A DNA stretch of 64,000 nt from Paraspadella gotoi (taxonomy: Eukaryota > Chaetognatha): positions 16,284,532-16,348,531 of the forward strand of contig CM119263.1 in the NCBI GenBank assembly GCA_051294375.1. Reading direction: 5' to 3'. The notes under the pieces are model-generated. The model ran no database searches, had not been told where the DNA came from, and saw nothing but the letters and a program-made list of their open reading frames with translations. The translations under genes and the position numbers were made by a program. Shown here one piece after another: positions 35,588-48,837 of the stretch (positions are counted from its first letter, which is position 1; every line of letters starts with the position of its first letter).

Positions 35588-37416
35588 AAAAATCTTAAAA
35601 GCATAAAGATCGTCACAATCGAATAAGAAAATCTGGATTGACGACAAATTTTGATACTAAAAAAATCAAATTTGAGAAAAAAAAAAATTATAACAGAAGA
35701 AAAAAAAAGAATAATAAACATAAACAGTGAAATAACTTATTTTCGAGTTTAATTTTTAGCAAGTGCTAAGTCTGGAGAGACATTATTGAAGGTACTTTTG
35801 TTTTACTTTTAGCCCGTATAAGCGAGCAGTTTGATCGAATGCGACCTCTCTAAACACTGTCAACATTCCCAGACAAAAGACAAAGTGAATCTTAAATCAG
35901 ACATTATTGAAGGTACTTTTGTTTTACTTTTAGCCGTATAAGCGACCTCTCTAAACACTGCTCATTTCCCAGACAAAAGACAAAGTGAATCTTAAATCAG
36001 ACTGACAAAGTGAAGTAAAGACTAAAGTAAAGTAAAATGAAGTAAAGTAAAATAAATAATAAAATAAATATTTAAAAAATATATTATTCTGATTGATATT
36101 TAGAATATTTAGGAAAAAAATCCACAAAAATCTCGGATGTAAATTTGGGAATAAATGGCGATAATAAAAGTTTTTAGAGAAAAAAAATTAATCAGAGAGA
36201 GAAAGAGAGAGAAAGCCAAATCGTTTCAGACTAATCAGCAGCGCAGCAGCAGAGGCACCCAGAGAAAAAAGAAATCAAAAGGCAGCAGCAGAAGCAGCAG
36301 GAGAAAAGAGAGAAAAGTAAGAGCCCCTGCAGAGCCAGCTGCAGAGAAAGATATCAAAAAGCAGAAGCAGCAGGAGTAAAGAGAAAAAGAATAAGCCCCC
36401 GCAGACTGCTGCAGACTCATTTTTTTCCTCCTTTCTCTATAAATCAGTGATTAGGGAAAAGAGACATGTATTAAAAGAGAAAAGAGAGAGAGAAAGAAAT
36501 ATAAAAATAAAAGAGAAAATTTGTTTCTTTGATAAAACGTAAACAAAACATATTTAATAACTGTCCAGACTCATTTTTAAGCTATCGATGATGAGTAGCT
36601 GTATATAAATTTTCAGCTTCATACACCCAAATTTGATCATAAAAAAGGTGATCTATAATTTGGAATGCCGACGACGACGCCACTTATGCGCAAAAGTGTT
36701 ACAATATCGTCGCAAACGCTAAGCGATTGCAACAATAAAAATCTTAAAAGCATAAGATCGTCGCAATAGCATAAGAAAAATCTGGATTGACGACAAATTT
36801 TGATAAAAAAAAAAAAATTTGAGAAAAGAAGATAAATTATAAACAAAGTAAAAATTCTATTTTGCAATTGTCAATAAAAAAAAAAATAATAAAGTATGGA
36901 AGAAAATTAAAGTTAGTTTCTGAAAAATAGCAAAATGATAACATGCACGAATGCGATGCTTAATTTTACGAGTTCAATCCTAATTCAAATTTTTTTAAAA
37001 ATAAAAACGGAGAGAGAGAGAAAGAAAAAAAAAAGAAATCAAAAGGCAGCAGCAGAAGCAGCAGGAAAAAGAGAGAAAAAGAATAAGCCCCTGCAGAACC
37101 AGCTGCAGACTCGTTTTTTTTCCCTATGAATCAGTGACTAGGGAAAAGAGAGAGGGAGAGAACATATAATTAAAAGAGATAGAGAGAGAGAGAAAGAATA
37201 TGAAATAAAAGAGAAAATTTGTTTTGATAAAATGTAAACAAAACATATTTAATATCTGTCCAGACTCAATTTTAAGCACATCAATGATGAGAAGCTGTAT
37301 ATAAATTTTCAGCTTCATACACCCAAATTTAATCATAAAAAAGGCGATCTATAATTTGGAACGACGACGACGCCACTTATGCGCAAAAGCGTTACAATAT
37401 CGCCGCAATCGCTAAG
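35588..37416 (-). repeat. Two head-to-tail composite CT/GA elements
   Basis: A full reverse copy (35588-36735) is followed at once by a shorter one (36737-37416). The junction reads AAGCGATTGCAACAATAAAAATCTTAAAAGC, so one element ends where the next begins, with only a few bases between. Confidence 0.75.
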
Positions 37417-37419
37417 CGT

Positions 37420-37925
37420 AAAAATTATGTCCATCTGTCTGTCCATCCCCTTAGGAAAATTCCTCGTGATTGGATGGTTGGATTGGAATGAAATTTTGTG
37501 TGTGGTTAAGAAAGTGTGTGATTGAGCTGGATATAAAGTTTCGATGGAATCGTGCAAGTGGAAAGAATTTTAAATAGAAAAAACATAAGTCACATTTATT
37601 AAAATCTTCTTACCAGTTTTACCCATAATTATTATAATTAATTATTATTGGATGGATAGATTGAAATTTGATTTTGTGTGGGTGGAAAATATGTGACGAA
37701 GCTGGATATAATGTTTCAATGGTATCGCGCAAGTGGAAATGAGTTTAAATGGAAAAAATATATGTCATATTTACATGAATCTTTTTACTAATTTTAACTC
37801 ATAATTTCTCGAATTAATCATAATTGGATGGATAGAATGAGATGAAATTTTGTGTGTGGTAGGAAAGTGTGTGATTGAGCAGAATATAAAGTTTCGATGG
37901 AATCGAGGAGTGGAAATATGTCACT
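37420..37925 (+). repeat. Tandem 180-base repeat, about three units
   Basis: GGATGG-type starts near 37471, 37650 and 37829 give a period close to 180. Each unit holds AAATTTTGTGTG, GTGTGATTGAGC or GTGACGAAGCTGG, GTTTCGATGGAATCG and GTGGAAA in order. Confidence 0.8.
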
Positions 37926-37959
37926 GATAATATTTTAATTAATTAATTAAAGTAAAAAA

Positions 37960-38155
37960 TTGATGCAAGTTGAAAAAATGATGCAAGTTGAAAAAAATGA
38001 TGCAAGTTGAAAAAATGTCAAGTTGAAAAAATGATGCAAGTTGAAAAAAATGATGCAAGTTGAAAAAAATGATGCAAGTTGAAAAAATGATGCAAGTTGA
38101 AAAAAATGATGGACAAGTTGAAAAAATGATGCAAGTTGAAAAAATGACAAGTGAA
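37960..38155 (+). repeat. Minisatellite, GATGCAAGTTGAAAAAAT unit
   Basis: About ten tandem units of 17-18 bases with small variations. The mirror locus at 50146-50250 has about half as many. Short frames across it are repetitive Phe/His-rich artefacts. Confidence 0.9.
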
Positions 38156-39339
38156 TACAATAAAAATCACTAAAATACTAAAATTTTTTAAAAATATATT
38201 CAAAAATTGTAATTAGCATTAAAAAAAAAACTGCCTTGATCGGATTTTATTGACCTACCATATAAATGTCTCATGGGTTTACTTTAAAATATTATAAGTT
38301 TCAGAGATAACATTTTTTTATTTTTTTCAAATCCTCTCTGCCTTACGGAGTTCAAATTTAGCTTACAGATAAAAAATCTTAAAAGCAAATGGATCGTCGC
38401 AATCGCATAAGAAAAATCTGGATTGACGACAAATTTTAATACTAAAAAAAATAAAATATAAGAAAAAAAATTAATTTATAAATAGAAAAAAAAGAAAGAA
38501 TAATATAAGAAGGAATAAAAAGGAAAGAAAGAATAAAAAGAAAAGAAAGAATAGAAAGGAAAGAATAGAAAAGAAAGAAAAACAATTTTGATACTAATTA
38601 AAAAAATCAAATTTGAGAAAAGAAAATTAATTAATAAACAGGAAAATTTATTTTGCAATAGTCGATTAAAAAAAAAATACCGAGAAAATTAAAGTAGTTT
38701 CTGAAAAAAAAATTTTTTTAGTTGTCAAATAAACTGATCAGCAGTCGCAGCCCCTGCAGAGCCATCTGCAGAATCGTTTTTTTTCCGGATGATCAGCACT
38801 AGGGAAAAAAGAGAGAAAGAGCTACAGATAATTTAAAGCGAAAAGAGAGAGAAGGATACATAAAAATAAAAAGAAAGAAAACAAAAGGCAGCAGAAGCAG
38901 TAGGAGAAAAGAAAGAAAAAGAAAAAGCCCCTGCAGAGCCAGCTGCAGACTCGTTTTTTTTGATGAATCAGCCTGGGGAAAAGAGAGAGAGAGAGAGCTA
39001 TATCTAATTAAAAGAGAGAGAAGGATACATAAAAATAAAAAGAAAGAAAACAAAAGGCAGCAGAAGCAGTAGGAGAAAAAAAAAGAAAAAGAAAAAGCCC
39101 CTGCAGAGCCAGTGCAGACTCGTTTTTCTTTCTTTTTATTTTTATGTATCCTTCTCTCTCTTTTAATTAGATATAGCTCTCTCTCTCTCTCTTTTCCCCA
39201 GGCTGATTCATCAAAAAAAAAAGAGAGAGATAAACCTCTCGTCCGATAAAGAGCGTAGCAAAGGCGAAGGTCTTTCAAGTTATTAGTTTGATTCTGGGCG
39301 ACGAAATTCATATCATATTCTTGTTTGAGTGGAATTGCT

Positions 39340-39545
39340 AAAGAAAAAAAAGGAAATTTCTACTTTCCAGCCGAATGGGGTTTCCTGCTTCTTTTTAAAA
39401 TAAAATGTAAAAATACAGATATTTAAAAATTCTATTATTTTAAATTACCTAACCCTAAAGCCCCTTAACCTAAACACACCCTAACTCTAAACCAACCTAA
39501 ACCACCACTCCTAACCCCAGTCGCTGAAAGTAAAATTATTGCCGG
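39340..39545. repeat. Copy of the telomere-like element of 23333-23515
   Basis: Same degenerate CCCTAA-like core and ends as 23333-23515, with several extra one-base indels typical of this stretch of the direct copy. Confidence 0.65.
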
Positions 39546-40183
39546 TAACCCTTTTCATTTTTTTAACGTGCATATTATGCCTACTAAAGATATAACCATA
39601 TAAAGTACACTAATGAACAATGTGATTAATACTAACTGAATAAACTTAATCTTTTTTTGACTCTAAGTTGCGCTTAAAAATGATTTGGCGATTATTAAAA
39701 TATCAAATATAAAAAGAAGATAATTTTACTTAAAATGTACATATTTTTGAATAACGTAAAGATTCCAGTTTCAAAATCATAACCGAAGCAGAGAAAAGAC
39801 AAGCTTTTTCGAAGTTTGCCATGAAGTGTAAATTAATGAAGGCATTAATATTATTTGTTATAAAAACTGGCTCCTCTATCTTATCTATCCACCATTTCCT
39901 GTCCAAATTAGCCGCACAGATACTTATTAATATAATGAATAGACGGTATGAATTTGGTACAATCAAATAAAAATTTTATTTATTATGTCTTGGTTTTAAG
40001 TTTTAAGCATTTACAATTTCGTTACTGCTATTTAGTATTCAGTGATACTTTTATCAGTATCAATTTTATATTTTAGGATAGTCAAAATCAGCTTACATTA
40101 AAATGTAAAATGTAAAAAAACGCCAAAAAAAATTACTTTACTAATGTAGACAAATCCAACTTTTTAATATTACAAATTTCCTA

Positions 40184-41972
40184 CACTGCGTGCGCCAAAA
40201 AAAAGTGTCACTACAGAAAGGCTCATATTTTAAAATGAGATACTTCTACCAAATTAAACCGCGATAGAAATTTATAAGATTTTTTACATCTTAAAGTTTT
40301 AAATGAAATGGAACCTATGTGGGGAATTTTGATATTCACGCCACTGACAAGAGATACAGGCCTTGGGGGTGAACCCCTGGGGGGCCAAAAAGAAACCATT
40401 TTTTTAAAAATTTTTTAGAACATCAAGTGCCATTGATGTTTTAAAACATATAAAACAATTTTAAAAAAATAAAATTGATAATTTCAATAATTAAGCATAG
40501 TTTGAAGAGACATTGTTCATCATTTTCATTTCTCTTATTTTTTTAAAATTAATTCCAAATCTTGTTCATGAAGCTGAAATATTAACAAAATATTTTTGTG
40601 GTAATATAATAACGTTTTGTTGGAAGAGTATAAACATCCAGTGCAACTGTTCAAAACAAAAACAATAAAAAAATTTAAAAACAATTTTTGACAATTTTTT
40701 GCCCCTATGGGTTGACACTCTCCGGGGGCCCATATCTCCACTCCAGGGGTCAAATATTGAATTCGCCTCGATATTGTATTTGCATAATCGATCGGTTCAT
40801 TCCAAATTTCAATAAATTTGGTCGCTGGTAGTTTTTTCGGAACATGTTCTGGTCACAACAAACGGGTACCATCATTTAATAATATGAAGCCTTTCTGGAA
40901 TAACTTTCAAGTATATCATTATTTATTTCTTTTTTAAATTTTGAGAAATATATGTGAATAAGTATAGCTCTTATTACAAGAAAGAATACAGAAAATGAAA
41001 AGAAAGAAATAGAAAGGAAAGAATAGAAAGGAGAAGAGGAGAGAGAAGGCCAAACGTTTCGAACGAATCAGCAGCGGCAGCAACAGAGGCGCACCCAGAA
41101 AAAAAGAAATCAAAGGGCAGCAGCAGGAGAAAAGAGAGAAAAAGAATAAGCCCCTGCAGAGCCAGCTTGCAGATTCGTTTTTTTTCCCTATGAATCAGTG
41201 ACTAAGGGAAAGAGAGAGGGAGAGAGACATGTAATTAAAAGAGAAAAGAGAGAGAGAAAGAAAATATAAAAATAAAAGAGAAAATTTGTTCTTTTGATAA
41301 AACGTAAACAAAACATATTTAATAACTGTCCAGACTCAATTTTAAGCACATGCGATGATGAGAAAAAAAAAGCTGTATATGAATTTTTCAGCTTCAATAC
41401 ACCCAAATTTAATCATAAAAAAAGGCGAAATCTATACAATTTGGAACGACGACGGACAACGTCCCACTTATGCGCAAAAGCGTTACAATATCGTCTGCAA
41501 ACGCTAAGCGATTGCGACAAAAAATTACATTTGTTCTTATTGAAGAGATAGTAATTATTGTTGTGTTAGTGGATGAACGGCGTTCAATATAAGCAGTCCC
41601 TGAGCTTCGATCAGGGCTGATAACAACGCGTATTACAGGCGGTTAAGCGCGCCCGTCCCTCTTAACTGCGGGCGACCCGCCGGGCTAGAACCCGGACGCT
41701 TTGGGTTAGGAGGTAAATGCTTGCCTCCTGCACCAATAGCCGCTAATAACGGTTTGGATTTTAGTCTACCATATTATCATATTTTCTGTACTAATACAAC
41801 TTTGACGTCCTATAACTTCGAACGCTTTGCTTGATTTTAATAGGAATTTGAACCAATCGCTTCATCTTTCAATAAGCTTTGTTTTATGCTTCTATATCTT
41901 TGAGAAAAACAATATTGGATGGCTGAATTTTACAGAGTGATAAAAGTGGCTACCTTTTTTTGCGCCGCAGTG
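40184..41972. mobile_element. Copy of the Tc1/mariner-like element with nested SINE
   Basis: CACTGCG-TGCGCCAAAA start and TGCGCCGCAGTG end, flanked by TA, colinear with 24146-25880. The left terminal repeat carries small indels. The nested SINE is at about 41545-41770 and the composite-element fragment at about 40960-41530. Confidence 0.75.
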
Positions 41973-44900
41973 TAATAGTACATATGGAATATAGTAGTAG
42001 TATTAGAGTATGTAGCATATTTCAATTGTTCATTTTAATAAGAGTCGTTTAACCTGGATATTCTTGTTTGATCAACAACTTGTTGCATGTCATCATGAGA
42101 GTTTAGTTGATAAGGAAGCTGTCTCTTAGAGGAACTTTGTTCTCATTTAAATCCCGTTTCTATACGAAATTTTTTTATTTAAAGAATTTCAAGTTAACAG
42201 ATGAAGACTCATTGTTAGAGAATATATTTACTACGCTATAAACCACTACATACCAGGATTCCTTCGATGTAATTGTGGCGGTAGCGGTGATTTCCATCGC
42301 ATGGTTGATTCATTCTTTATTGGCATTTATTGGTTGTGCTAATACAGTTGATGATGGATTGGTTTTGTTGAATCTTGCATACAGGATAATTGAATTTTTA
42401 ACATTAATTTAATGTCACGGAGTAATAATAATCTAAAAATATTAGTTAAAACAGTACTTACTGGTGCATCATAAATTCTGAGGAACAAACGGTTTCATAG
42501 ATACTGAGGGCAATTGATCAGTGATGTTCTTCTTGTCCGCATCTGAAAAGATAACATTTCGTATTACAAAAAAAATTATTTCTCCGTCTGTTCGTTTTAG
42601 AGCTCTCAGTTGAAGATACTACAGGGACTGTTAATTTGGACTGATTCAAAAAAACTTGTAATATTCGGGTTATCAATTTTTTTCAAATACACAAATAAAA
42701 AATATTGATTTTTTTCCCGCCAATTCATAATTTTAGTAAGGATAGTTGCTGTTATAAACATTTTCTTCCCGAGGGAAAATTTCTGAAGAAACATTTTTTT
42801 ACTTATAAAATTTTTACTTTGAAAGTGGATCTACAGTTACCATTAAAAAAATAAACATTTTTTCATGCTTCATTTTATAATTAATAAGACCACTGTACTG
42901 TAGTCAATGTATCATGAACACTAGATAAAAAAAAATTATAATATGAATAATATTAATAATAATCATCACGTTTTCTTTTTAAAATCTATTAAAAATAAAA
43001 ATTTCAGCTGGGGGGGGAATTACGCGAAATGACTGTTAATAATAATAGTTACGCATAGTAAATAAGTTAGGTTTTATATAAGAATTTTTTTTTCAATAAT
43101 ATACAAATTATCAAACTGACTTTTTTATCACAAATTTTTTTTTTTTATGTCAGATAACTTCACAATCAGCGTTAATCCTTATTAAATTTTAAAAACTGTT
43201 AAAATTTGGATGAAAAAAATGAAAAGCGGACTCCGCGCTTGAGAGAATACTTATTATACTTTTAAGAATTTGAACATTTTTTTAGTTCAAGTAGTTTTCT
43301 AATTAATAAATATTATAAATATAATATACAGTGAAAGAAATTACGAGTTTAATCATATCTTTTTGTATCGGTCAGATTGAAGTCCGTGTCGATAGTAAAG
43401 GTTTAACATTTTAAAACTTCGTCGCTTTTTTGCTTAGCAAGTAACGGTACTATAATAGAGCCCGGATTGCGTCTGTATGGATCTTCGTACATTAAAAACT
43501 AACCGTTTTTGATAAATAAAAATCGTTTAAGTATTATAATATGGTTAAAGCCAAAGCCGAAAATGTGGATCTTCGTCACCTATCTTTTTCCGTCTGGGTT
43601 TTAGTTACTCGACGCCGAGAGAGACACCGTCTCTTAGAAAGAGAGTTAATATGATCTTTGTCAGATCCAGAAGCTGACGATATTAGAAAACCATAGTTTT
43701 AGAGCAAGTTAAACACAAAAAATGAAGCGAACCGTAAATTGCGCTCATAATTACATTCTTTTTCTGATTTAAGTTTTTTATTTTTAGTAAAGAGATGTGG
43801 GGGGAGGAGAATTTTTGTCAGCTAAATTTCAAATTTCTGTTTACTTAGTACAAAATTACCAAGTTTAACTTTAAGATCTGAAATTTGAAGAGTTGAAAAT
43901 TATAACACCTCAACTTCCTTCGGACCAGATTTTCGGTGGTCAGGCTTTCTCCTATCTCGTGCAGGACCCTTTTTATATTCCTCCAGTTTATCATAGGAAC
44001 CTTGAAAGAGAAAAATCCACCGACGACATAACATGGCAATAGTCAATCAGAATCCGACCTCGCAGCCATTTTTTGACCTTGGGATCTCGAAGCAAAGTAG
44101 GCTGGGCGCGCAACAGCTTTCGACTGGCCTTCAACCTTCAACCTCTTTCAAGGTTCATGGATTACTTTCTTTTCTTTCTTTCGGTTTGGGCAAATCGAGT
44201 AAATTGCGAACACGAGGCCACATGAAATTTAATACCATACCTTTTTGCAACATGTCCAGATGCTCCCACAAAATATCGCCCATGAAGGGTGGAACGCGAG
44301 AGAGAAAGTCCTCTTTGGATAAATCGCAGAGAATCTTTCCTTCATGTTACTTTGGATAATTCAACTCCTTCGAGACTGAATTCTTTGATTGCCCAACACA
44401 ACCATTTGACGACTTGAATTTCGGCCCATTCTCGTGGATCTAAAAAGATTTTTAAACGGCGGTCATGAGACATATAGATTAGACTTTTTATCAGATTACA
44501 AATTTTTCAGTTTTAATGGAAGCCACAATCATATTTTTCTCCTTTCCTTTACTAACCTTTCGGGATGCCGTGTATTAACTGTTCTTTTCAAAGCTAGAGA
44601 ATGAAGCCCTCAAAGCGGCCGTCATTTTTTGATTGGTACCGGAGTTAGTGGAGGTATCGAGCTCGAAGTTGAAGGCACGTGGGGCTCTATTAAAGTCGTA
44701 TTCATTAATATTTCACCTTTTGGTGTTTTATTAAATTATTTATATAGGTATGTTATGCAAGGTTTACTAATTCTGCAACATGCTAATAATTAACCTATAA
44801 CCTATTTCCATACTTAGATGATATTAGATTGACTGGAATATTTTTTGATGGAACCTTAACCATTTTAGGTCATAATCTAATTATATTATAGATAGAGGCC

Positions 44901-46258
44901 ATATGTTTTTTTTCTTTCATTGCCACGCCAAATTGATATTGTTTAAACTGTTCTATTCTGTAACAGAATTCGTTAAAAAAGTTTCTTTGTACTTTGAAAA
45001 TGGCCCTAGAATCGGGCGCTCTCGCTTTCTCTTTCGCTTCTTTTCCCTGCTGTTTCCTCGCTATATCTAATTCACACTCTTGTGCTACAAAATCCAATCG
45101 AAAACTTCCATACGCGACGAAGTTTTGGCGAAGCGAAAACATTCATTTGAATTTCAAATGATGATCGTGACTGGGATAAAACGATATATTGGCTAGGAAT
45201 TTAGAAGTACCTTCTGAATTTGTTTCGAGATCATTTTTTTCAACTGCAGGACAGCCATAATTTAAATTCTCTTTATTTCTATTCTTTCTATTCTCCAATT
45301 TTATAATTCTTAACATTACTGATTAAGAGGCTAGGTTCCCCGATAATTAATATAAACTGGACAAAAGGGTGGAGCAATAAAAAAATGGAGACCTGTTATT
45401 TATTGCGTCTGTATATGAAAATGATAAAAGTTCAACCTTTTACAAGTTTTTTGCGGGCAGCAACAGAAATTGTGTTTCTTTATAGTAATATCCTTAATAC
45501 ATAAAATTTAAAAATAATAAAATAATTTTTGAAGGCCAGGGATCAGTCAATTTAAACATTATATATATAACATTATTTAAACTTTATATACTATATTAAA
45601 TACCCCTTTGCCTCTCTCTCGAAAGTATTTCAGAAAAAATGAATGGTTTTTTTTTGCCCAAAATTTTGAATATAAATATTTTTTACTTTTTTTCTCGGTA
45701 AACCGAGAATTTCGAGTAAAAACGGATTCTTAGGGGTATGCTCAATTTTTTTCTTTTGGTAAACCAAGATTTTTAAGTAAAGACTGATTCTATAGCTAAA
45801 GTCAAAAGTTAGATACCTCATAGGGGAGCTAATTTTAAGTTATATTTTGTGTATAGACTTTCGATTTCGTTGTGTTTCGAATTTAGAGAGGAAAACAGTT
45901 TTTGTTTCAACGAGTCTTTAGGACATTTTTCGGACATGTTTCGACTCTACAGTTAGTCTTCATGAGCATTGTGACTATCAATAATTTTTCTCTTTTAACA
46001 TTAAGTTAAAGAAAAGGAGAGAGAGAGAGAGAGAGAGAGAATTAAGAAAGGGATAGTGGTCAGATGTGAGGACAGGTGAAGGCAAGGACAGGGAAGAAGA
46101 AAGTCAGTTGAAATTTGAAATTGAGGGAATTAGAGAGAGAGAGAGAGAAAGAGAGAGAAAATCTTTACATTTGGTAATGTACAACAATGAAAAATGAAGA
46201 TAATTTAGCAAACTTAAAATTGAAGGTTAAACTAATAGTAACAGAATAAATAATAATA

Positions 46259-47451
46259 CACGGTAGGGCAGAGAGGATGTTAAAGAAACAAAAAAAGTGC
46301 CATCTCTGAAACCTATAAAATCTTAAAGTATACCCATGAGACACTTAATGTGGTAGGTCAGTAAAATTCGATAAAGGCAGGTTTTTTTTTAAATGCTCAT
46401 TAAAGTTTTTGAAAATTTTTTATAAAAATTTTAAGTAGTTTAGTGAATATGCTTACAATTTATTGCCTATACATCTATCATTATCTACAGAGCATAAGCT
46501 TTTATTTGAGACTTCTCCCAACTTGGTACAATTTTTTTTTATTGGATTATAAGTAAAAATCATAATTTAAAAAAAATATTTATCAATCAGTTCTTTCAAA
46601 CAGATTATTTCTTAAAAATAAAAGTACAAATATGTTCTCAAAATGCAGTACTACTTATTAGGCTTTAAAAACAATTTAAAAAAAAATTGATTTAAAATTA
46701 TTATAAAAATAAATAATATAAATAATTATTTTTTTTTAATATGTAATATTTAATTAAAACTTAATCTCAAATAAAATAACAGATAAATATTAGCTGAGCA
46801 CTTTAATTCAAAATCATATCTAGTAATTATATATTTTATTACTTAAAAAAATTTATATATAAAATTATATTATAATAATTGCTTACTTAATATTTGATAT
46901 ATATTATTATTAGACAAAAGTATAAAAATATTAACAAACATAATGCTTTAACTTTTAATACTTAATTAGAGTATATATTAATATTTTTTTAATATTTTTG
47001 TAATTTTTAACTTTTATATATTAAAATTATTTAATAAAAAAAACCTTATTTTGAAGCCTAATAAGTAGAACTGCATTTTGAGAATATTTATATTTTTTTA
47101 ATAAATAATCTGTTCAAAGGTACTAATTGATTAATCTTTAAAAAAAATCTAATTTTTATTTATATTTCAATAATGAAAGTAATAGAAAGTTGGGAAAGGT
47201 TTCAAATTAAAGCTTATGCTTTGTAGATAATGATAGACATATAGACATTCAAATTTTAAGCATATTCACTAAACTACTTAAAAATTGTTATAAAAAATTT
47301 GAAAAACTTTAATTAGCATTTAAAAAAAATCCTGCCTTTATCGCATTTTACTGACCTACCACATTAAGTGTCTCATGGGTATACTTTAAGATTTTATAGG
47401 TTTCAGAGATGTCACTTTTTGTTTCTTTCACATCCTCTCTGCCCTACCGTG
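46259..47451. mobile_element. Copy of the 1.2 kb fold-back element
   Basis: Same CACGGTAGGGCAGAGAGGAT ends and arms as 30156-31361, nearly identical, with only homopolymer-length changes. It is part of the direct duplicate block. Confidence 0.8.
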
Positions 47452-48837
47452 AATATATATTATATATATATTATATATATTATTATATTTTATTCAAGTT
47501 TGAAATAGTAATTGCAGAGCAATATATTTGATAATTTATTTATATAATTAAATAATTTACATTATGGTGTTCTATAATTATTAATTATGTCTAAAAATCT
47601 ATCGTCCGTTTTATTATTTTGAATTCATGTAACACTTTGTTATTACGTTAACTACGTTTTGTTTGTAAAGTAGTTAATACACATTAATTAAAGATAAACA
47701 ACGACTTAATTCTTTGTGACGATCTCCAAAATAATTAATCAATAAATGGAAAAAAAAAATCAGTAAATGGAAAAATGTTAATTGAACTGCTAGCGAAAAA
47801 GTTTTGGTTATTAATTGCCCAGAGTTAGTGAATGACCTATGTATACTATTATATAGTTTAAAAACTTACCCTGGACTACGCTTTCTTCGTTCGATAAATC
47901 CCCCAAGGACGGAACTCTTCTGACGTGACGCTTTGCATCCTTCGCGACTGACGGGACGGTCACTGAGGGGTAAAGTCTCCCTCGCAAGAATTATGTCGCT
48001 CGAACGTGACGCGCAAATTAGAGCGCGGCGCGCCCAGAACCTCATTCACATCGGAGGAGGAGGAGGAAAGGGATCGAGCGTCACAACGGTTTTTTCGCTA
48101 AAGTTCTGGAAGCGGAGGGGCACGTAGGAGATGCCGACGAGAGCGGCGTCCTATCTCGCTCGCTTAATTTGTCATAGTGCGAAGGATCTGAAACTGAGCG
48201 GTAGAAGCGAGATCCGTTGGGATTTTGCTCGTTAACTGTCAGGTCGCCGACCCCAAGGTTTGACATCATCGACGTCGAAGACGTCGTAGTCAAGACTGGC
48301 GTCGTTTTCTCCTAAAGAAATTTCACAAAATCTGTATAATGGAGACAATTTCATGCCGAAGATAATCTAAAGCCTCATTGATTACCTATTACTTTAACCA
48401 CGAAATATTAGTTTAGTCATAAATGTTCTGTAGTAGATTAGTAGTAGATAAGTTTGCTCAATAAATTTATCCGTCATACATCAGTGCCAACGTTCGAGTC
48501 ATGTTTACAGAACCGTGGGAATATTTTGACGAAGAACCGGTTTAAACAGAATTCATTTTAAAAAGCTGTTATTATTCGTACCGCTTGATATTTTATAATG
48601 CGATTAGATTACAAACTTACAGGAATTCAAATGAATATTCGGTGTACTTGTGTAGTTATATTATTGTCTGTCGTTCGGTATCAAAATCTCCCACTTAAAA
48701 TGCGTTTAATTTTATCTCTGTTTCATCTTTTCTTTATCTTTGTTAGGTGAAATCAGCTAAATTTAACTTTTTAGTCGGATCTGCTTATGACACGATGAAA
48801 GTTAACGTGGCGAAACTTTCCCATACAACATATTTTT

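Larger units (their letters stand above)
33100..39200 (-). repeat. Inverted copy of about 49158-55100
   Basis: Read in reverse, this segment follows 49158-55100 almost throughout. The composite elements (35588-37416), 180-base units (37420-37925), the TTGATGCAAG minisatellite, the relic fold-back arm and the CTGCAG blocks (38740-39120) all appear in mirrored order. The outermost part, about 33100-33170, no longer matches. Around 39110-39200 the sequence itself turns back (GA-rich then the same CT-rich block), a fold-back junction, before entering the direct copy at about 39236. Confidence 0.85.

Noticed and set aside
37939-38203. Phe/His/Ser-repeat open frames
   Set aside because: They are three frames of one 17-18 base minisatellite, with no start context or splice support.
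44870-45142. 90-codon minus-strand frame with basic middle
   Set aside because: The same region in the first copy (about 28800-29040) carries one-base differences that close the frame, so it exists only in the error-prone duplicate.
47933-48127. Plus-strand frame over the first ETS exon copy
   Set aside because: It is antisense to the ETS coding exon and kept open only by the GGAGGAGGA tract.
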